Shown: positions 46,291 through 59,029 of the stretch, piece after piece
Layout: each line of letters begins with the position of its first letter
Position numbering within the stretch: position 1 is the first letter of the stretch
NCBI GenBank assembly: GCA_027605045.1
Contig: JAQFWX010000017.1
Location: 496,001 to 560,000, forward strand
Length of the DNA: 64,000 nucleotides
Origin: Phallus indusiatus
Taxonomy: Eukaryota > Basidiomycota > Agaricomycetes > Phallales > Phallaceae
Reading direction: 5' to 3'
Notes under the pieces: model-generated
Seen by the model: the letters and a program-made list of their open reading frames with translations, nothing else
What the model was told of the DNA's origin: nothing
Database searches by the model: none
Translations under genes and position numbers: made by a program

Positions 46291-48372
46291 CTACTCTTCA
46301 TCACTTCCAATCCCATCAATCTTTTCGTAGTCATTCCAGGTACATTCGAAAGTTGGATTTCCTTCCCGTGTGAACAAGATAATATGAGCACCGAGCCTTC
46401 TCGTCGAAAACCCGGCTTCCGAGTACTCGCTGTAAACCCAGATCACGCCCATAGTTAATATCAAAGAAACGCGATGACCTACAAATAATCTGTTCTCGGT
46501 AAAGTAAGTGACGCCATTTAACACAAAGACGGAATGACTCACAACACCATTTTCTGCGAAATATCTCAAGGTCATAATCCGAAAGATTATAACGAGCTCT
46601 TAATGCTGGAGCAATTATCCTTTCAAAGTTAGACAAAAAATTGCGCCTCCATTCTCGTAATGTGCGCGAATAATGAGAGCTAATATTCCAAACGGAATCG
46701 GTTGTAAGCCTGCCTTGCGTACCCAACGTCATCGTTGAGATTAAGTGCGTCAAGTTGGGGATATAACATCCGGGGAATACTGTAAAATAGTTTATTATTA
46801 TGAAAAGTTGATACTTAAGACTGGAAATACATACTCTGATGATCAAGGCGAGATGCATCATGAAGGTGAGCTAATACTAGTAGTACAGTGAACAATTCAC
46901 ACGTACCCATTTCCGTATGAAGTCAACCCCACGATCATACCTGTCAACTCCTTAAAAATAGTCAGGCCTTAAGCACGTAAATGATAACCTTGATAACGGA
47001 TGACGTACTTGCTTCAGGCAGCGTAGTAACTTGGACACATCCAATCCCGACATCTTCTTTCAACGCCCAATCTACAATTTCCCAATATGTCTGAAAGAAA
47101 GACTTTCCCACGTGCTCCATCATTTCGATGCTAATAAATCGATCAAAATAATTTTTCCATTCAATACGTCTTCTCAAATCTCTGTAGTCCATCAAATGCA
47201 CTGTTATCTTATCTGACAATCCAGCCGCTTTGATATGCTCTTCAGCCAATGCCTTTTGTTCGGACGACAGCGTCAAAGTTTGGATTGTGCAACCTGTTAT
47301 CTGAGCAGCTAATATGGCAAAGGATCCCCAACCAGTCCCTGGACAATTCTGAGAAAATTAACGTTTTACAGCAACAGTATGTCTGACCTATCTCTAACAC
47401 TCGATCACCAGCTTGTATGCGCGCTTGGTATATTATGTTCCTGTGAATTCAATGTTTTATCTAGAAAGGAAAGCGGATAAGTTTAATCAACCATACTTCA
47501 TTTTTCTGATCTGCCCTTCCTCTAGAGTCTCCAACTTGTACGAATTGTCATCTCGAAGATCTTCATTATAATCTCGAAATATAGCGCTGGAATAATTCAT
47601 GTCCGGGCTAAGGAAAGCAGAAAACCTGTTTTAATTGTTAAAATTGAATCGAATTTAAAGTAATGAAAAGAGCTTCACATTTCATTATCAATATCGTAGT
47701 GTGCCGAAATATTCGCTCTTGCAGTCAAGGGGTCATCTGTAAAGCGGGCCACAGTGAGGAGTCGTGGGATGGCGAGAAGCGAGCTAGCTCCCGATCGTGA
47801 TTTTATATGCTGCCCATTCAGTATTATAATCTACACGCTCAGGTTATAACCATTCAATGCGCATTTTTTCGGTCGTTTACATACCTTGAGAAAGGTCGAA
47901 ACATCGTCGCAGTCAACTAATGAAAAGGGCTCTTAGAGTTTAGATAGAAACAAAGCGAATGATCCCACCATCTCCACACATATATGCTTCAGAAAACCCA
48001 AGATCATCTGATAACAATACTCTTGTCCAAAATGATTGACGCTTTATTCGCAGTTCGGCCTTGAGAGGAGAGCCGTGCCCCGCGTCTCCAAATGTAAAAA
48101 CATCCTGAGCTGATGTGACAATTCTAAGTTCACCGATCTTCAGACCCTTCAATGACCTTTTGGAAGAAGCGTCATTAGTTATATTTATGAAACAATGAAA
48201 GTTAATGTTAATACTGAAGAATAATGGACTGGGCCAAGTTGGGAAAAGAATACGATGCGACGTTTGTCATTTTCTCTGATACTGCGTTCCATATTCCATC
48301 GAGATAACCCGTTAAAGACGACTGGTGAGTCTCAGCTGTAGGAAGAAGCTGCGTTGAGTAGATGCTATTCAT
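46291..48372 (-). CDS. Cyclopropane-fatty-acyl-phospholipid synthase (SAM-dependent)
   Basis: SAM-dependent methyltransferase acting on unsaturated acyl chains of phospholipids. The N-terminal domain starts MNSIYSTQLLPTAETHQ, then LKIGELRIVTSAQD and DLGFSEAYMCGD. The core has HYDIDNEMFSAFLSPDMNYS, the SAM-binding block DRVLEIGTGWGSFAI (split by an intron), TLTLSSEQKALAEEHIKAAG, FDRFISIEMMEHVGKSFF and VDFIRKW. The C-terminus shows YSRTLREWRRNFLSNFE, YSEAGFSTRRLGAHIILFTR and ends GIGSDEE. About ten exons are joined at mostly canonical sites. The segment after FPGCYIPNLTHLIST is well conserved, but junctions around 46830-46960 and 46430-46560 are approximate. A longer start at 48480 is possible. 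The pseudogene at 44140-44648 is a half-copy of this gene. Confidence 0.87.
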
Positions 48373-50008
48373 CTTAGATGAGAACACGATTTGGATCTGA
48401 AGCCCCAAATGAACGTCCATAATTATATACCCGGTAAAACCATATCGAGTCTTGATGAAGGTGGAGTACAACGTTACCATCCGGCATCACCGGCCCTACG
48501 CCATGAGCGAACATGATATCTGTGCATCAAGCGAGTTGGGGTTTGAGCACTTCTATAATAAAAGCTTTGTACACGTTCAATTGGACGGGCGAACATTGAT
48601 GCAGTATTAACTTAATCGACATCTTTTGCAATAAAGCCCAAAAGGGAATGCATGTGGGCGGAGCGAGCCTCGCAATAATGTTAAGTCCGGAGTCCGGATG
48701 CCATTGATGCAACTTTGTTGTCCTGATGAGCCCATCAATGATTCATGAACCTCCATTAAGAGAAAATTTCACTTTTAACATTTTTTTTGCGAGATCAATG
48801 GGATAGAACCTCCCTTTGAGTTCCTCACACCCCAACCGCGACACCAGGAAAACGTGCGTGACTTGAAGAAAATCACTTGTTATATAATTAGACCATCGAC
48901 ATACAAAAAAAAAGCACCAAGTGAGGATATCAGAAGATCAGATACGGGGCTACTGATACATTCCACCGAGTGGCGGTGTGGTCACGATGCAGTCGTACCG
49001 TCGCATATACGTCCCCGACTAACCTCCTCCTTCAAGAGCCGGTTTCCCCATGCAGACAGGAACCCTTTATGTCAAGCGAGCCTCAAGTTTTCTTTGCTGG
49101 TTTTCCCTCGAATGAAATTATATCATCTAGATTCGTCCGAGACTTCCCTGCCATTGTGTCTATGAAGGTGTCTCCGCTTCGAACTTGGTTCAGTTCTGTG
49201 AAATTCAGTACATTATGATACCGATGCTTGGAAGCATGTGCCCAACGTACAATTTGAGCTAGAACCCTCTCGTCTTTAAATCCAATCCGAGTGTGTGCCT
49301 CGTTTTTGCACTGTGTTTAATTTAGATATTTGATCAAGCCACCGCGTTGACGTCTCCATGTGCGTCAATTTTCTGCCCGGAACCACATCCGCGTATCACG
49401 GCAAAGTTTCTCAAGCATTCATTGTGCAAGGACCTTTCAGCTGTCTGGATACTTCTTCGGTCCGAGTCCTTAGCTATTTGATGGCCACGCTTCTTCAAAA
49501 GCTCTAACGGCAAATAGAGCTTCTTCATTTTGTTTGACAGTTATCAAGGGAATACCAAGATATTTGAAGAGCAGGTTTTTCCTAAAGCTTTATCTGCTTG
49601 CGGCTGAGACCGGACAGTGTGCAAAAAAATCTTGAACCTTAACTTTAAGCCCTGTCTAAATGGAGGACAGCCACACACACGTCACAGTATGGATCACAAA
49701 CTGACGTTGATGCATTGGTATTTTGCCCTTGCATCGTTTCAAATTCGAAAAAGAGTATAACAACCATTGATTGATTGCTCAAAGGTTTTGAGACTAATGG
49801 GGGATGGGGTCGCGTAGAAGAAAGAAACGTCATGGTTTGTGGCCTACCGTAGTAGTTCAAATATATAAATCTTTTTTTGAAATGACGACATAAAATGGCA
49901 TGCATAAAATGGCATGCATAAAATAAGAACGATGTTCCCTAGCGGCACGAAACAGTCTGCTTGAATTAAACATGAACAAGAAGTGCATATCCACAGACCT
50001 ATTCTTTC
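48373..50008. other. Intergenic without a recognisable gene
   Basis: About 1.6 kb. Overlapping plus frames at 48854-49218 and a minus frame at 49334-49528 have no recognisable motif. Confidence 0.4.
49891..49918. repeat. 14-bp tandem repeat, two copies
   Basis: The unit taaaatggcatgca occurs twice in tandem and is followed by a partial third copy (taaaat). It lies about 90 bp beyond the 3' end of the SDR pseudogene. Confidence 0.9.
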
Positions 50009-51438
50009 TCAATGATTAGCCAACTTTTCCTCGACTATTTTCGTCACCCGAGTATCAACCTTTTCCAATATTGCAATTGTTTCGTTCTAAGATAAGAAAC
50101 CGTTTGCATCAGCGATGACCTCCGACATTGGCCAACATACCCAGATGCGACCCTCCACCTCTTTACCCTCAGGGCTTAACGAATAATCGCTTTCTTCATC
50201 AAGACGATAGTTATTAGTATAACGCCCATGCAACGTGTTATCCGAGTGGGAAAGAGCGAACCATACTATCATCCGATTCCTTCTTCGGCAGACCGCCTAA
50301 GAATGCTAGCCATCCCCAACAAACACTTTTCACGCATTGAGTATATCAAATTGAGTTATTGCAAAAGATTTATGACAACAAGATTACCTTCGTAAAAAAC
50401 GTCTGATCCCGAGTCAACTGCGTTTTGCATCACCCCGGGTTTACGACCGTAACAACCGGGTTACGGCTCTCTGGAGAAGCAGAAGGTAAACGTGCGGCTA
50501 GAGCACGCGCGAAGAGAAGATTAAAAACTGAAACGTTAAATGTTTTAGCGGTCAAAGTTTTCCTGTATGAGTAAAAATCAATTACATTTTGTGTGGAAAT
50601 AGCGCTGGGACATGGTTCTGCAAGTCCGTCAGAACATGAGATACAACAAGCCAAACTTCATTATTAAGAAGTTATTTCTCAGTCGCACAACTTACCCACC
50701 CGAAGTGTCCTCGTTCAGCGCTTCCAAGAATATTCGGTTTCCGAGCTTGATTTGAGAGTGTGACGAAATAGTGTGTTTCACTTCCTACGACAACAATGCA
50801 AGGTGTTGGACGGGAGAACGCTGTCTTTTTGACATATGAAAGCAGAAGAAGTGTAAGCAGCTACGTGCTGAGGTGGTTCACTTTGATACTGAAAGACACG
50901 GGTTACTAGTTTACTCGGGACTACAATAAGCAGACAATAAGACTTGAGCGTACGATTTTTCCCATCTCGATTCGTCTTTCGAATATTTTCCGGCCACGTT
51001 GACACCAGCATTCATTATAAGAATATCCAGTTGACCATTACCCTCTTCCCCATATCTATCCGCAAAATCCGAAACAGTCTTGAAATCTGTCAAGTCAACA
51101 ACCCAAGGTTTTACAACAGTTCCAGAAGGAGCAAATTCTTGAATCTCTGACAAAAAAATCGATAGTGGTTAGACCAACATTCTTCAATCAAGGTCGTGAC
51201 AGGAAAACAAGTGCTGACCCTTGGCAGCTGTTTCAGCCTTCTCCTTATTCCGATAACCCAAGATGATTCGAGCTGGTTTCAATGACGCAAAATGCTTGGC
51301 AGTCTCGTATCCTAAGCCTACATTGGCCCCGATTATAACGATCGTTCTACCGAAAAGATCCTGAGCGAAAGAAGATATAGCCGGTGGCTTTGAGAAGCAC
51401 TGATCTTTGATGTACTGTATCCTGTCAAGCTTGCCCAT
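50009..51438 (-). pseudogene. Short-chain dehydrogenase/reductase (SDR) pseudogene
   Basis: NAD(P)-binding SDR whose exons are all in place but whose frame is broken. Recognisable parts: MGKLDRIQYIKDQCF start, nucleotide-binding GANVGLGYETAKHF, DILIMNAGVN, KVNHLST, CIVVVGSETH with the catalytic Ser, RYFHTK with the Tyr-x3-Lys pair, FARALAARLPSASP and VVTVVNPG. The C-terminus reads VWFALSHSDNTLHGRYTN, then LEKVDTRVTKIVEEKLANH. Breaks: TAG at 50861-50863 right after KVNHLST; TGA at 50430-50432 right after VVNPG; and one extra nucleotide near 50723-50727. The downstream reading after the extra base (EALNEDTSGG) restores both the family pattern and the phase of the next exon. Catalytic residues are otherwise kept, suggesting recent inactivation. 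Confidence 0.83.
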
Positions 51439-51966
51439 TGTACAAGTTGTTCTTTCAAACGTGGGGCCCTAGAAGACAACTTTAAGAGTAAAAACGCTTC
51501 GACTCCGAGTTACATCATTTATGTAATGTCGAATGGTGTGTGAAACACGGTGAGCGATGACCAAAAGCGCAGCAAGGACCGAATAAGCAGGAGTAATTCA
51601 GATAGTTAGAAAAACAACTTCCACGATCGAGAAACGTCGTGTATGACCATAACAGTCTCGATTTGAATCATCAAGTCATGCAATGGGATTAGGAATATTC
51701 CCAAGAGTTAAGTAGGAAATTTGTTGCCGAGCGGTGACAACTGTGACCGGAAATTCCCATCAAGAACAATTCACAACGACAAGTTCTTGTGAAAACTCAA
51801 CAATCACGCCGATTTAAAAAAACAGGTAAACTATGCAATCGATGTGTATGTAACATCTACATGACATCTACATATTGAGTGGTGGTAATGGCAACTAACG
51901 GTACCTATAGATACATTTAATAATTACTTGAAATGCACATATATCTTGATATGCCTTCACACTTTT
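51439..51966. other. Intergenic
   Basis: About 530 bp between the SDR pseudogene and the NOX 3' end. Nothing recognised. Confidence 0.4.
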
Positions 51967-54140
51967 TCAGAAATGTTCCTTCGCAAAAGTGAACTTGACG
52001 GTGGCAGAGTTTGCTGCTTTGGAGGCTTCTTGAACGGCTTTTCCCAATGCACTAGGCTGAAAAATAAGATTATATCAGCACATTACCCAACGACGACGCG
52101 AAAAGTATCTTTTGCTCACTCCGCAGAAGTACGTAGCAACTCGGGTTCTAAGCGCTGAATTATGACCTGGTAAATAGTTTCCGACCTCGATAGCAGTCCG
52201 GAGACGACCGTAAATGCTTGACCAGTTTGGTCGTCCGTAGATCGTCTTACTGCGCAAGAGCGTCAAGGGATCGTAATCAACTCCGGTGTCATTGATAACG
52301 ACATTCCAAATCATATCATCAGACAGTTTTTGCGTAAGATAAATATTGATGCGCAAAAAGTTGGCTGTTTAGTCAAACAAAATGACAATAAGCTACAATC
52401 AGGAAATTAGCTGATTTCCACTTACGATCTGTCTGAGAGGCTTCAATTTCTTGAAGGAGATCCTGGAACCAACCAAAAGATGGGGCATCACGACAAATCC
52501 AAAAGAATTCTACACGGCGTAAAATTCCAATCGAGCCCTTGCGTTGTTGATACCATATATGTTTCAGAATTGAGGCAAAAGGCGTGACCCCTACATGCAA
52601 CGGTTAACAATCCAGAAATTTTGCGGCGAAAAGAAAAAAAAGAAAGCCTTCTTACCGATACCAGCACCAACGAGAACAGCAATTTCTGAGCCAAACACAT
52701 CTTCTGCTGGAGCACCATACGGACCATCAATTCTGACTTGCGGGAGAGATACAGTTTGCTCAACCTCGACGAAATCTCCTCGAATCGCAGATACACTACC
52801 CGCCTTCTCAGTTCCTTTCATGGCATCCTTGGTCAACGCAGCAACTACAGATGGACCTGCACCGATTCGTTCACCCAATGCCTGAGTCCAATCACCGACT
52901 TGACGAATATGGACGGAAACATATGGGTCATTAGGGGCTGAGGTGATAGTGAACTACACAGGGTGGTGTTTAATTGACTGATTGTTCCTGAAATGATAAG
53001 AAATGCGAGGTCACTTACGGGGTGCCACTGGAATTGAGAGATCTCGGGAACTTGGATGAACAGCCATTGGCCAGGCGTATATTTGAAGCTTGGCTTAATA
53101 ATACGGAGTTCCATGGCGCCTAACAAACAAAATGAATGGAGATGAGATCGCGTCAGTGTCGGGCGATGAAAGGGCTGTTGATGGTGACGGTAGTGAACGT
53201 ACCGCTAGGGTGAACCAAAATCTTGGAGAGTCGAGTTGAGCGACGAGCTCTGACCTCCCGGTAGACACGCTCTCCGACGTAGAGTATACCAGGCCAAATG
53301 GTCCATCTCCAGCTCTCGTATCCGAGACAGTGTTTGGTGGAGTAGAATGGGAACGTGCGAGTGAAATCAGGGTTAGCTGAGTCTCGCACGAAACACCCAG
53401 TGGCGTGAGTATAAAGTCCGAGCATGAAGAAAAACGCCAAGTGATGGGTATACCAGAATGCCTCGAAACATTGGGTGCGAATCTTCTGGTGTGCCGTTGT
53501 ATACATCAATACCATGATCAGCAACATAAAGTGTCCTGTTATTCCTCCGGGCTGGTGGTAGTGGATGTCTATGGCAGTCTCTGGACGGATTTCTGCAGCA
53601 GGGGTTGCGTTAGAACAATAGACAGTTTTTGCTCAGAAGTGAACGTACGGGTGCGTTCAACCATGATAAAGTTAACATAATGTGCAGTAGTGTGTACCTT
53701 TTCAGAGTTATTTATTGTGGTTTTTAGGACTGAGAATGAAACGACTCACCATAGCCCAAAACGCAATTTGGTAGGCCACTTGTCTATGGAACCAAATGTT
53801 TTCATCGGCGGGGAAAAGCCATGTCAAGCGCGGTCTAACAAGCCGGAGTATATTGCGTAGCATGGGAAGTAAGATCAACGTTCCGTCGACTGCTAGGACC
53901 AGCCCAGCACCACGGGACGTCCATACTGAAAAACCGAGCGTGTTCAAGCCGGAAAGTCTTTTGTTTGTTGCCTTTTCAAATGAGGGTGAATATGACATAA
54001 ACGTTGTTCGATAAACAGTTAAAACTGACCTGGAGATACCAGCCGATTGCGAAAAACATTACATGTAAACCATGCCAGATGACATTGAAAGCAAGCTTCC
54101 TGAAAGTGAGGATTTCACGACGAATGAAGTCGTTAACCAT
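51967..54140 (-). CDS. NADPH oxidase (fungal NOX)
   Basis: Membrane flavocytochrome that makes superoxide from NADPH; in fungi it drives hyphal differentiation and fruiting. The start MVNDFIRREILTFRKLAFNV leads into TM segments. The heme-binding His pairs are visible: WFHRQVAYQIAFWAMVHTTA (His at both ends of the TM3-type span) and YTHHLAFFFMLGLYTHATG. FAD- and NADPH-binding parts follow: YTPGQWLFIQVPEISQFQWH, PFTITSAPNDPYVSVHIRQ, VRIDGPYGAPAEDVFG, AVLVGAGIGVTPFASILKHI, VEFFWICRDAPSFGWFQDLL, IYGRPNWSSIYGRL, TYFCGPSALGKAVQEA and the end KFTFAKEHF. There is no EF-hand, as in NoxA/NoxB. About eight exons join at canonical sites. Which NOX subtype it is was not decided. Confidence 0.92.
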
Positions 54141-54853
54141 AATGAAAAAGAGACGAAAGATACGAAAGAGAAGAAGTCAAATAAAAGGAGCCTAATGAAC
54201 GAGACAAAGAAAGGGAAGGGAAAGTTATAGTGGCCTGCACGGGAATGGTGGAGCAAGTCAAGAGCAAGTTATATTGAGGTTGGTGGTCTATCACCGTACG
54301 TTACATGTCAAAAGGTCACGCGTGTGACCAGGACCTTGTCACTATGGGACTGTAACTAGCAACGGCGTAGTCCAATCAATACTCCACTCTGGACACCCAG
54401 ATAACAAAAACTAGTAATTCCTTTTTTTTGTTAATGAAATAAGTCGTAACTACATACTTCAGGATGTACGTTGTCCGAGGATCACTTTGACCCGCCTCTA
54501 GCCTCTGTACTTACAGGCGCGACGTCGTCAGTGATAATAATAATGCACGCCGTATCCAAATGTCGTCATTTGAGAATTTTGCATATCTTATCGAGAACAT
54601 TCTTCGCGACGGTTTCTAAAGTTCCTGATTGATTTCATTTCAAGATAAACGTTCGCAGGACCAGATCATCTCGACGACAACGAAGTGCTTTCTCTCAGAT
54701 CGACTGAGATTGATCAGTAAATTTCGTCAAGAGTCAATGCATGGGACCAACAATCGCGGGCTACCTTACAATTTTGGTGTTACAACTCTGTATCCATGTA
54801 TTCATAGATCTATATCTGCTCCCCTTTTATACAAAAGGATTAGATTGCGTTGT
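54141..54853. other. Intergenic
   Basis: About 700 bp; upstream of NOX on one side and downstream of the TauD-type gene on the other. Nothing recognised. Confidence 0.4.
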
Positions 54854-56504
54854 TCAATCATTATATCCCTTTGGGCCACTAATAGTGGCAGAAATCTCAG
54901 GAATTTCCACTCCTTTTTGTCTCCACAACTCAATCTGCCTATCCTTAGCTTGTTTCCCAGTCTGAAGTTCATATTCCTCGACAGACAAAGGTCTTTCACC
55001 ATGCGGTGTGGCACGTAAAGCGTGTCGACGCTCTGGCCAAAAATCGAATATAGCAGAATGCGTAACGATCTGCGTTAAATTCAAAAATCAAGTTTATTCG
55101 TTCCTTCCACACTTGAATGTCACGTACTCTGTTGTCCCAAAACGCTATGTCGTCTGTTTCCCATTTATATCTTACTTGAAAATCGGGGTTTTCACTAATT
55201 TGTGCAAACAGGAATTGAAGCACGTTGTCAGATTCAGCTTTTGGAACCCCTAGAATCCGACGTGTGAATCCTTCAAAAGGACCCGGTTCAGTGGTCGGCT
55301 TTTTGCGAATGAAATTTCAAGCTTACCGGGATTGACGTAGACACTTTTCCAGCCGGTTACTGGGTGAACTCGCACGACTTCACACGATATGTTAACACAA
55401 GGTATATACGGAAAATCATCGAAATAATGCTTACCAGGATGAACCGTCTCTATTGGTGGACGACGGACATGAATGCCAGCTGCACGAGCACCATCTGCTT
55501 GAGCAACAGCGCTATGAACCGCGTACAACCCTTCCAGATACTTTTGATATCCGGGAGAAAGAGACGAGTAAAGGGCATATCTATAGAGATAAATTAGTAA
55601 AGTTTAAGACATATCAAAACACCTACCCAGAGCTCCAAATAGTGTCTCCACCAGACTCTGGCGAGACTATGAGTTTGAGTGATGTCGTACTTGGTGGTTG
55701 AAGTTCGAAGGTGACGTCGCTATGGAAAAGCTCTATCTTCGAGTATGCGGTAGTGTCGGGTCTTTTGCTGGCAGTATCATAGTAAACGACTACATATAAA
55801 GTATGAGAATCGGCGGAGTGAATATATGGCGATCGTATCTTATTTACTATGGACTTCTTCCAGGCCGGGTTCTCTCGGAACGGGTGTGGTGGGATGTTTA
55901 TGCAAAGGCCCGAAGTGACGTGCCAAATCCAGTTGCTCATGAACGTTTATCGCTTGTTTTCGGAAAACTAAAGGGACGATAGGCGATCCAGGGAAGTTGT
56001 GAGAAGGAATAACACCCACAAACTACTCCTCGCTCAGCCGCGAGCAAAGCTCTAAAATAACACAATCAGTATATGGGACGGTCACAAAACTTTGTGTGCA
56101 GCCTACAGTTCATCTTTTTGAGCGTTGGACAATTGTCTTAAATCAATGCCCTCAAGCACGGTGCCGATATTGGGTGTCAGTGTAATCACTTTTGTCGCAG
56201 CCCCAAGTAAAGCTTTTTTCTCCGGGTCAGCGGAGAGTCCGCGATCTATGACAGGAAATTCCTTTAAAGGCTCCCAATCTACTTTGGGAAAAAATGGCTG
56301 AGAAAATATTAGTGTCCGTAGCTGATGTTGCACGAGAAGATAAGTTTTCCAGACCTTATAGTTGACGTATTTATAGGACTCGTCTTTGTCTTCTTCTCCT
56401 GCTGGACTGTAAAATGGATTGGCTAATTGAGAAATAGCACGTCTGTTGATTTGCTTTGTTTCAGCCTGAGCGGAAACGGATGGCGTGGTTGCGACAGGAG
56501 CCAT
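54854..56504 (-). CDS. TauD/TfdA-family alpha-ketoglutarate dioxygenase
   Basis: Fe(II)/2-oxoglutarate-dependent oxygenase of the taurine/sulfonate dioxygenase type. Start MAPVATTPSVSAQAETK. Blocks: YKYVNYKVW-type linker region, DPEKKALLGAATKVITLTP, LEGIDLRQLSNAQKDELALL, AERGVVFFRKQ, ARHFGPLHKHPTTPVPRE, the iron-binding HxD in FHSDVTFELQPPSTTSLK, GDTIWSSGYALYSSLSPGYQ, KSVYVNPGFTRRI, WETDDIAFWDNR and the conserved end segment RHALRATPHGERP. Length and order are normal; about seven exons with canonical junctions. Annotated relatives use sulfonates, including taurine, as a sulfur source; the substrate here is inferred only from the family. Confidence 0.9.
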
Positions 56505-56944
56505 TGATTAACTTGAAAGTTTCGGGAGGATGTGCCTAATGAGACATCAACCACGGTATAATTCATTTAAGGGGCGGATCTACGATTGCGCCATCCTAGG
56601 TCTTTATTGCATGTAGGCAGACGGGCTTGATTAGGTATCCGCTGTTATTCATGAGTCCAATGAATACGAAGCATGGGGCCAAATTGCGCAATTTCTTTCA
56701 CGTGCATGGAGTCGGTGTGAGCGAATGTGTGTAATCTCAAGATTTGGTATGGGTAATTCTTTCCCAGCTATTTGTTGCTTGACAGGACAGCGAATTCGGC
56801 CAAAGTATTTTGAATTTATCGCATAGTATCTGTATGTTAGACAGATGTCAGACACGGAACTTCGGAAAACGTTCGGAGCTGGGTTTACTTCCGCGAAGCG
56901 CCTACAAAATCACGTGCGTCTTACGTAAGGGTAACCTTCCCGGG

Positions 56945-58872
56945 ATGCGATTTCATAGCGCACGACAATTCTTCTTCATTTATCTTCTGTCCTTGGTATC
57001 TCTTTCTTTATGTCTTCAGAATGGCCTGGCGAGAACCCCTCCGATGGGCTGGAATACCTGGAACCATTTTGGATGCTCGATAAGCGAGGATCTCATTCTC
57101 AATTCGGCGCGTGCTATCGTGCAAAGCGGACTAAAGTCATTAGGCTATGAATGTATGGTTTTACATCATATTTCATGAATATTTCACGACTTACTACTGT
57201 TATTAGATGTTATTATGGATGATTGTGAGAACCACTAATATCATTGCCACTTCTATTGTAACGTCATAATGTTCTAGGCTGGCATGCAGCCACGCGAGAT
57301 CCAGTCACGAACGCTCCACGTGCAGACAGCGAAAGATTCCCCAATGGGATAAAATACCTTGCTGACAAGGTTCATGAGCTCGGACTGAAAGTATGTATTC
57401 CGTACTTCATACCGGTTTTCACCGCTCTGATACGACGCCCGATTTCGTCCGCCTTCTAGCTTGGAATTTACAGTTCAGCTGGACGGTATACTTGCGCTGG
57501 TCGCTTTGGTTCTCTGGACTTCGAAGAAATAGATGCACAAACATACGCAGAGTGGGATATTGACTATTTAAGTGTGTGCATGGGTGGCACTCTGTCAGAA
57601 TAACAACTCAAGATTTGTCCTGCTTAGAGTACGACAACTGTGCAAACGAAGGTCGCGCTGGCACCCCACATATCTCGTTTCAGCGATATGCCAACATGTC
57701 CTATGCGTTGAATGCGACCGGACGGCCTATCTTATATGCCATGTGCAATTGGGGAGAGGATGGTCCATGGAACTTTGCTCCTGTTAGGACTGGTTTGACA
57801 GGATCCTGAATACTTCTAATCGTGTCTCTTTAGACCATTGCTAACAGCTGGAGAATATCCGGAGATATTATCGATGTTAGTGGCTTCCTACGTTGTGCTT
57901 GAGACGCTCATGTTTGGTTCTCTTAGAATTTCGATAGAGCGGACGACCGATGTCCTTGTACGTCAATGTTGGACTGTAAGCTACCAGGATATTGTAAGCG
58001 TGAACGCTACTTTTAGAATTCACTGTAACTTTTCCCTTTTAAAGATTGTTCGGTGACCCGTATCATAGAATATATTCCGCCCCTTAGTCAGAAAGCAGGC
58101 CCGGGTCAATGGAACGATCTCGATATGTTGGAAGTCGGAAATGGTGGAATGACATTCCGCGAATACGGTGAGAGAGATAACCACAAACAATGATTTCTTT
58201 TTTGCTTACACGATGAGCTCAGTTACGCATTTCTCCATGTGGGCGATACTGAAGAGCCCTCTTATATTAGGAAACGATATAGAACATATGGTTAGTTCTA
58301 ATTCTTGAAAAATGATCATTCCATTGCCTAATACCAATACACAGGACGAAGAAACGCTATCCATTATTACGAATGATGCTATAATTGCTATAAACCAGGA
58401 CGCTGCCGGTTCTGTCGCCAATCGGATCTGGAAAAAAGAAGTCGTTGGAAGTGAAGGTCAGGTGTCATTATGGCAGGGAAGTCTGGATAAAGGGTGCGTA
58501 TGAACTTTTTTTCTTCTTCCTACGATGTTCAGGGTGAGATTGTGAATTGTGATAGGCAATTTGTTGTCGCGCTTTTGAATACCAGTCCTCAAGACCAGAT
58601 AATGGACATTGTCTTTAAAGATGCCTTCGTTGATAAGGTACGATGTATTTTATTTTAAACCAAAATTTATTCTAATTGTTCCTGTAAACCAGAGTCGGGA
58701 TACCCAAAAAAGTGCATTCGAAATTTTCGACCTATGGGAGAAGAATTCGGCTGGTAAATGGGGGAAAAGCCTGGGTATTAGGGAACATAGTCTTCCTAGA
58801 ATTAAAATTAAGGAACATGGAGTAAAAGTTATGAGGTTTATTCCTGTAAAGAATAGCAGACACGAGTTGTGA
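56945..58872 (+). CDS. Secreted alpha-galactosidase, GH27
   Basis: Hydrolyses terminal alpha-1,6-galactose from oligosaccharides and galactomannan outside the cell. A signal peptide ([20 protein letters not shown]) precedes the family start [19 protein letters not shown]. Motifs: [49 protein letters not shown], then the nucleophile block [36 protein letters not shown] (acid/base Asp), [27 protein letters not shown] and [20 protein letters not shown] beta-sandwich C-terminus ([18 protein letters not shown]) ends SRHEL. About ten exons. The C-terminal HEL is not a reliable ER-retention signal. It is consistent with plant-polymer breakdown, as is the AA8-CBM1 protein elsewhere in the window. Confidence 0.92.
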
Positions 58873-59029
58873 TGATACATTTAGCGTGACAGTGATCTCG
58901 AGTTTGAAACTCAGCTTCTGTACGCGTCTGCTAGCTAGCTTTGCGCTAGCTGAACTTTTACGGTCCCCCTCTTCCTTCAAAAATTGTCTTCTTTTCCGTC
59001 GTTTTTGTTAATATTCAAGGCAGCAGAAA

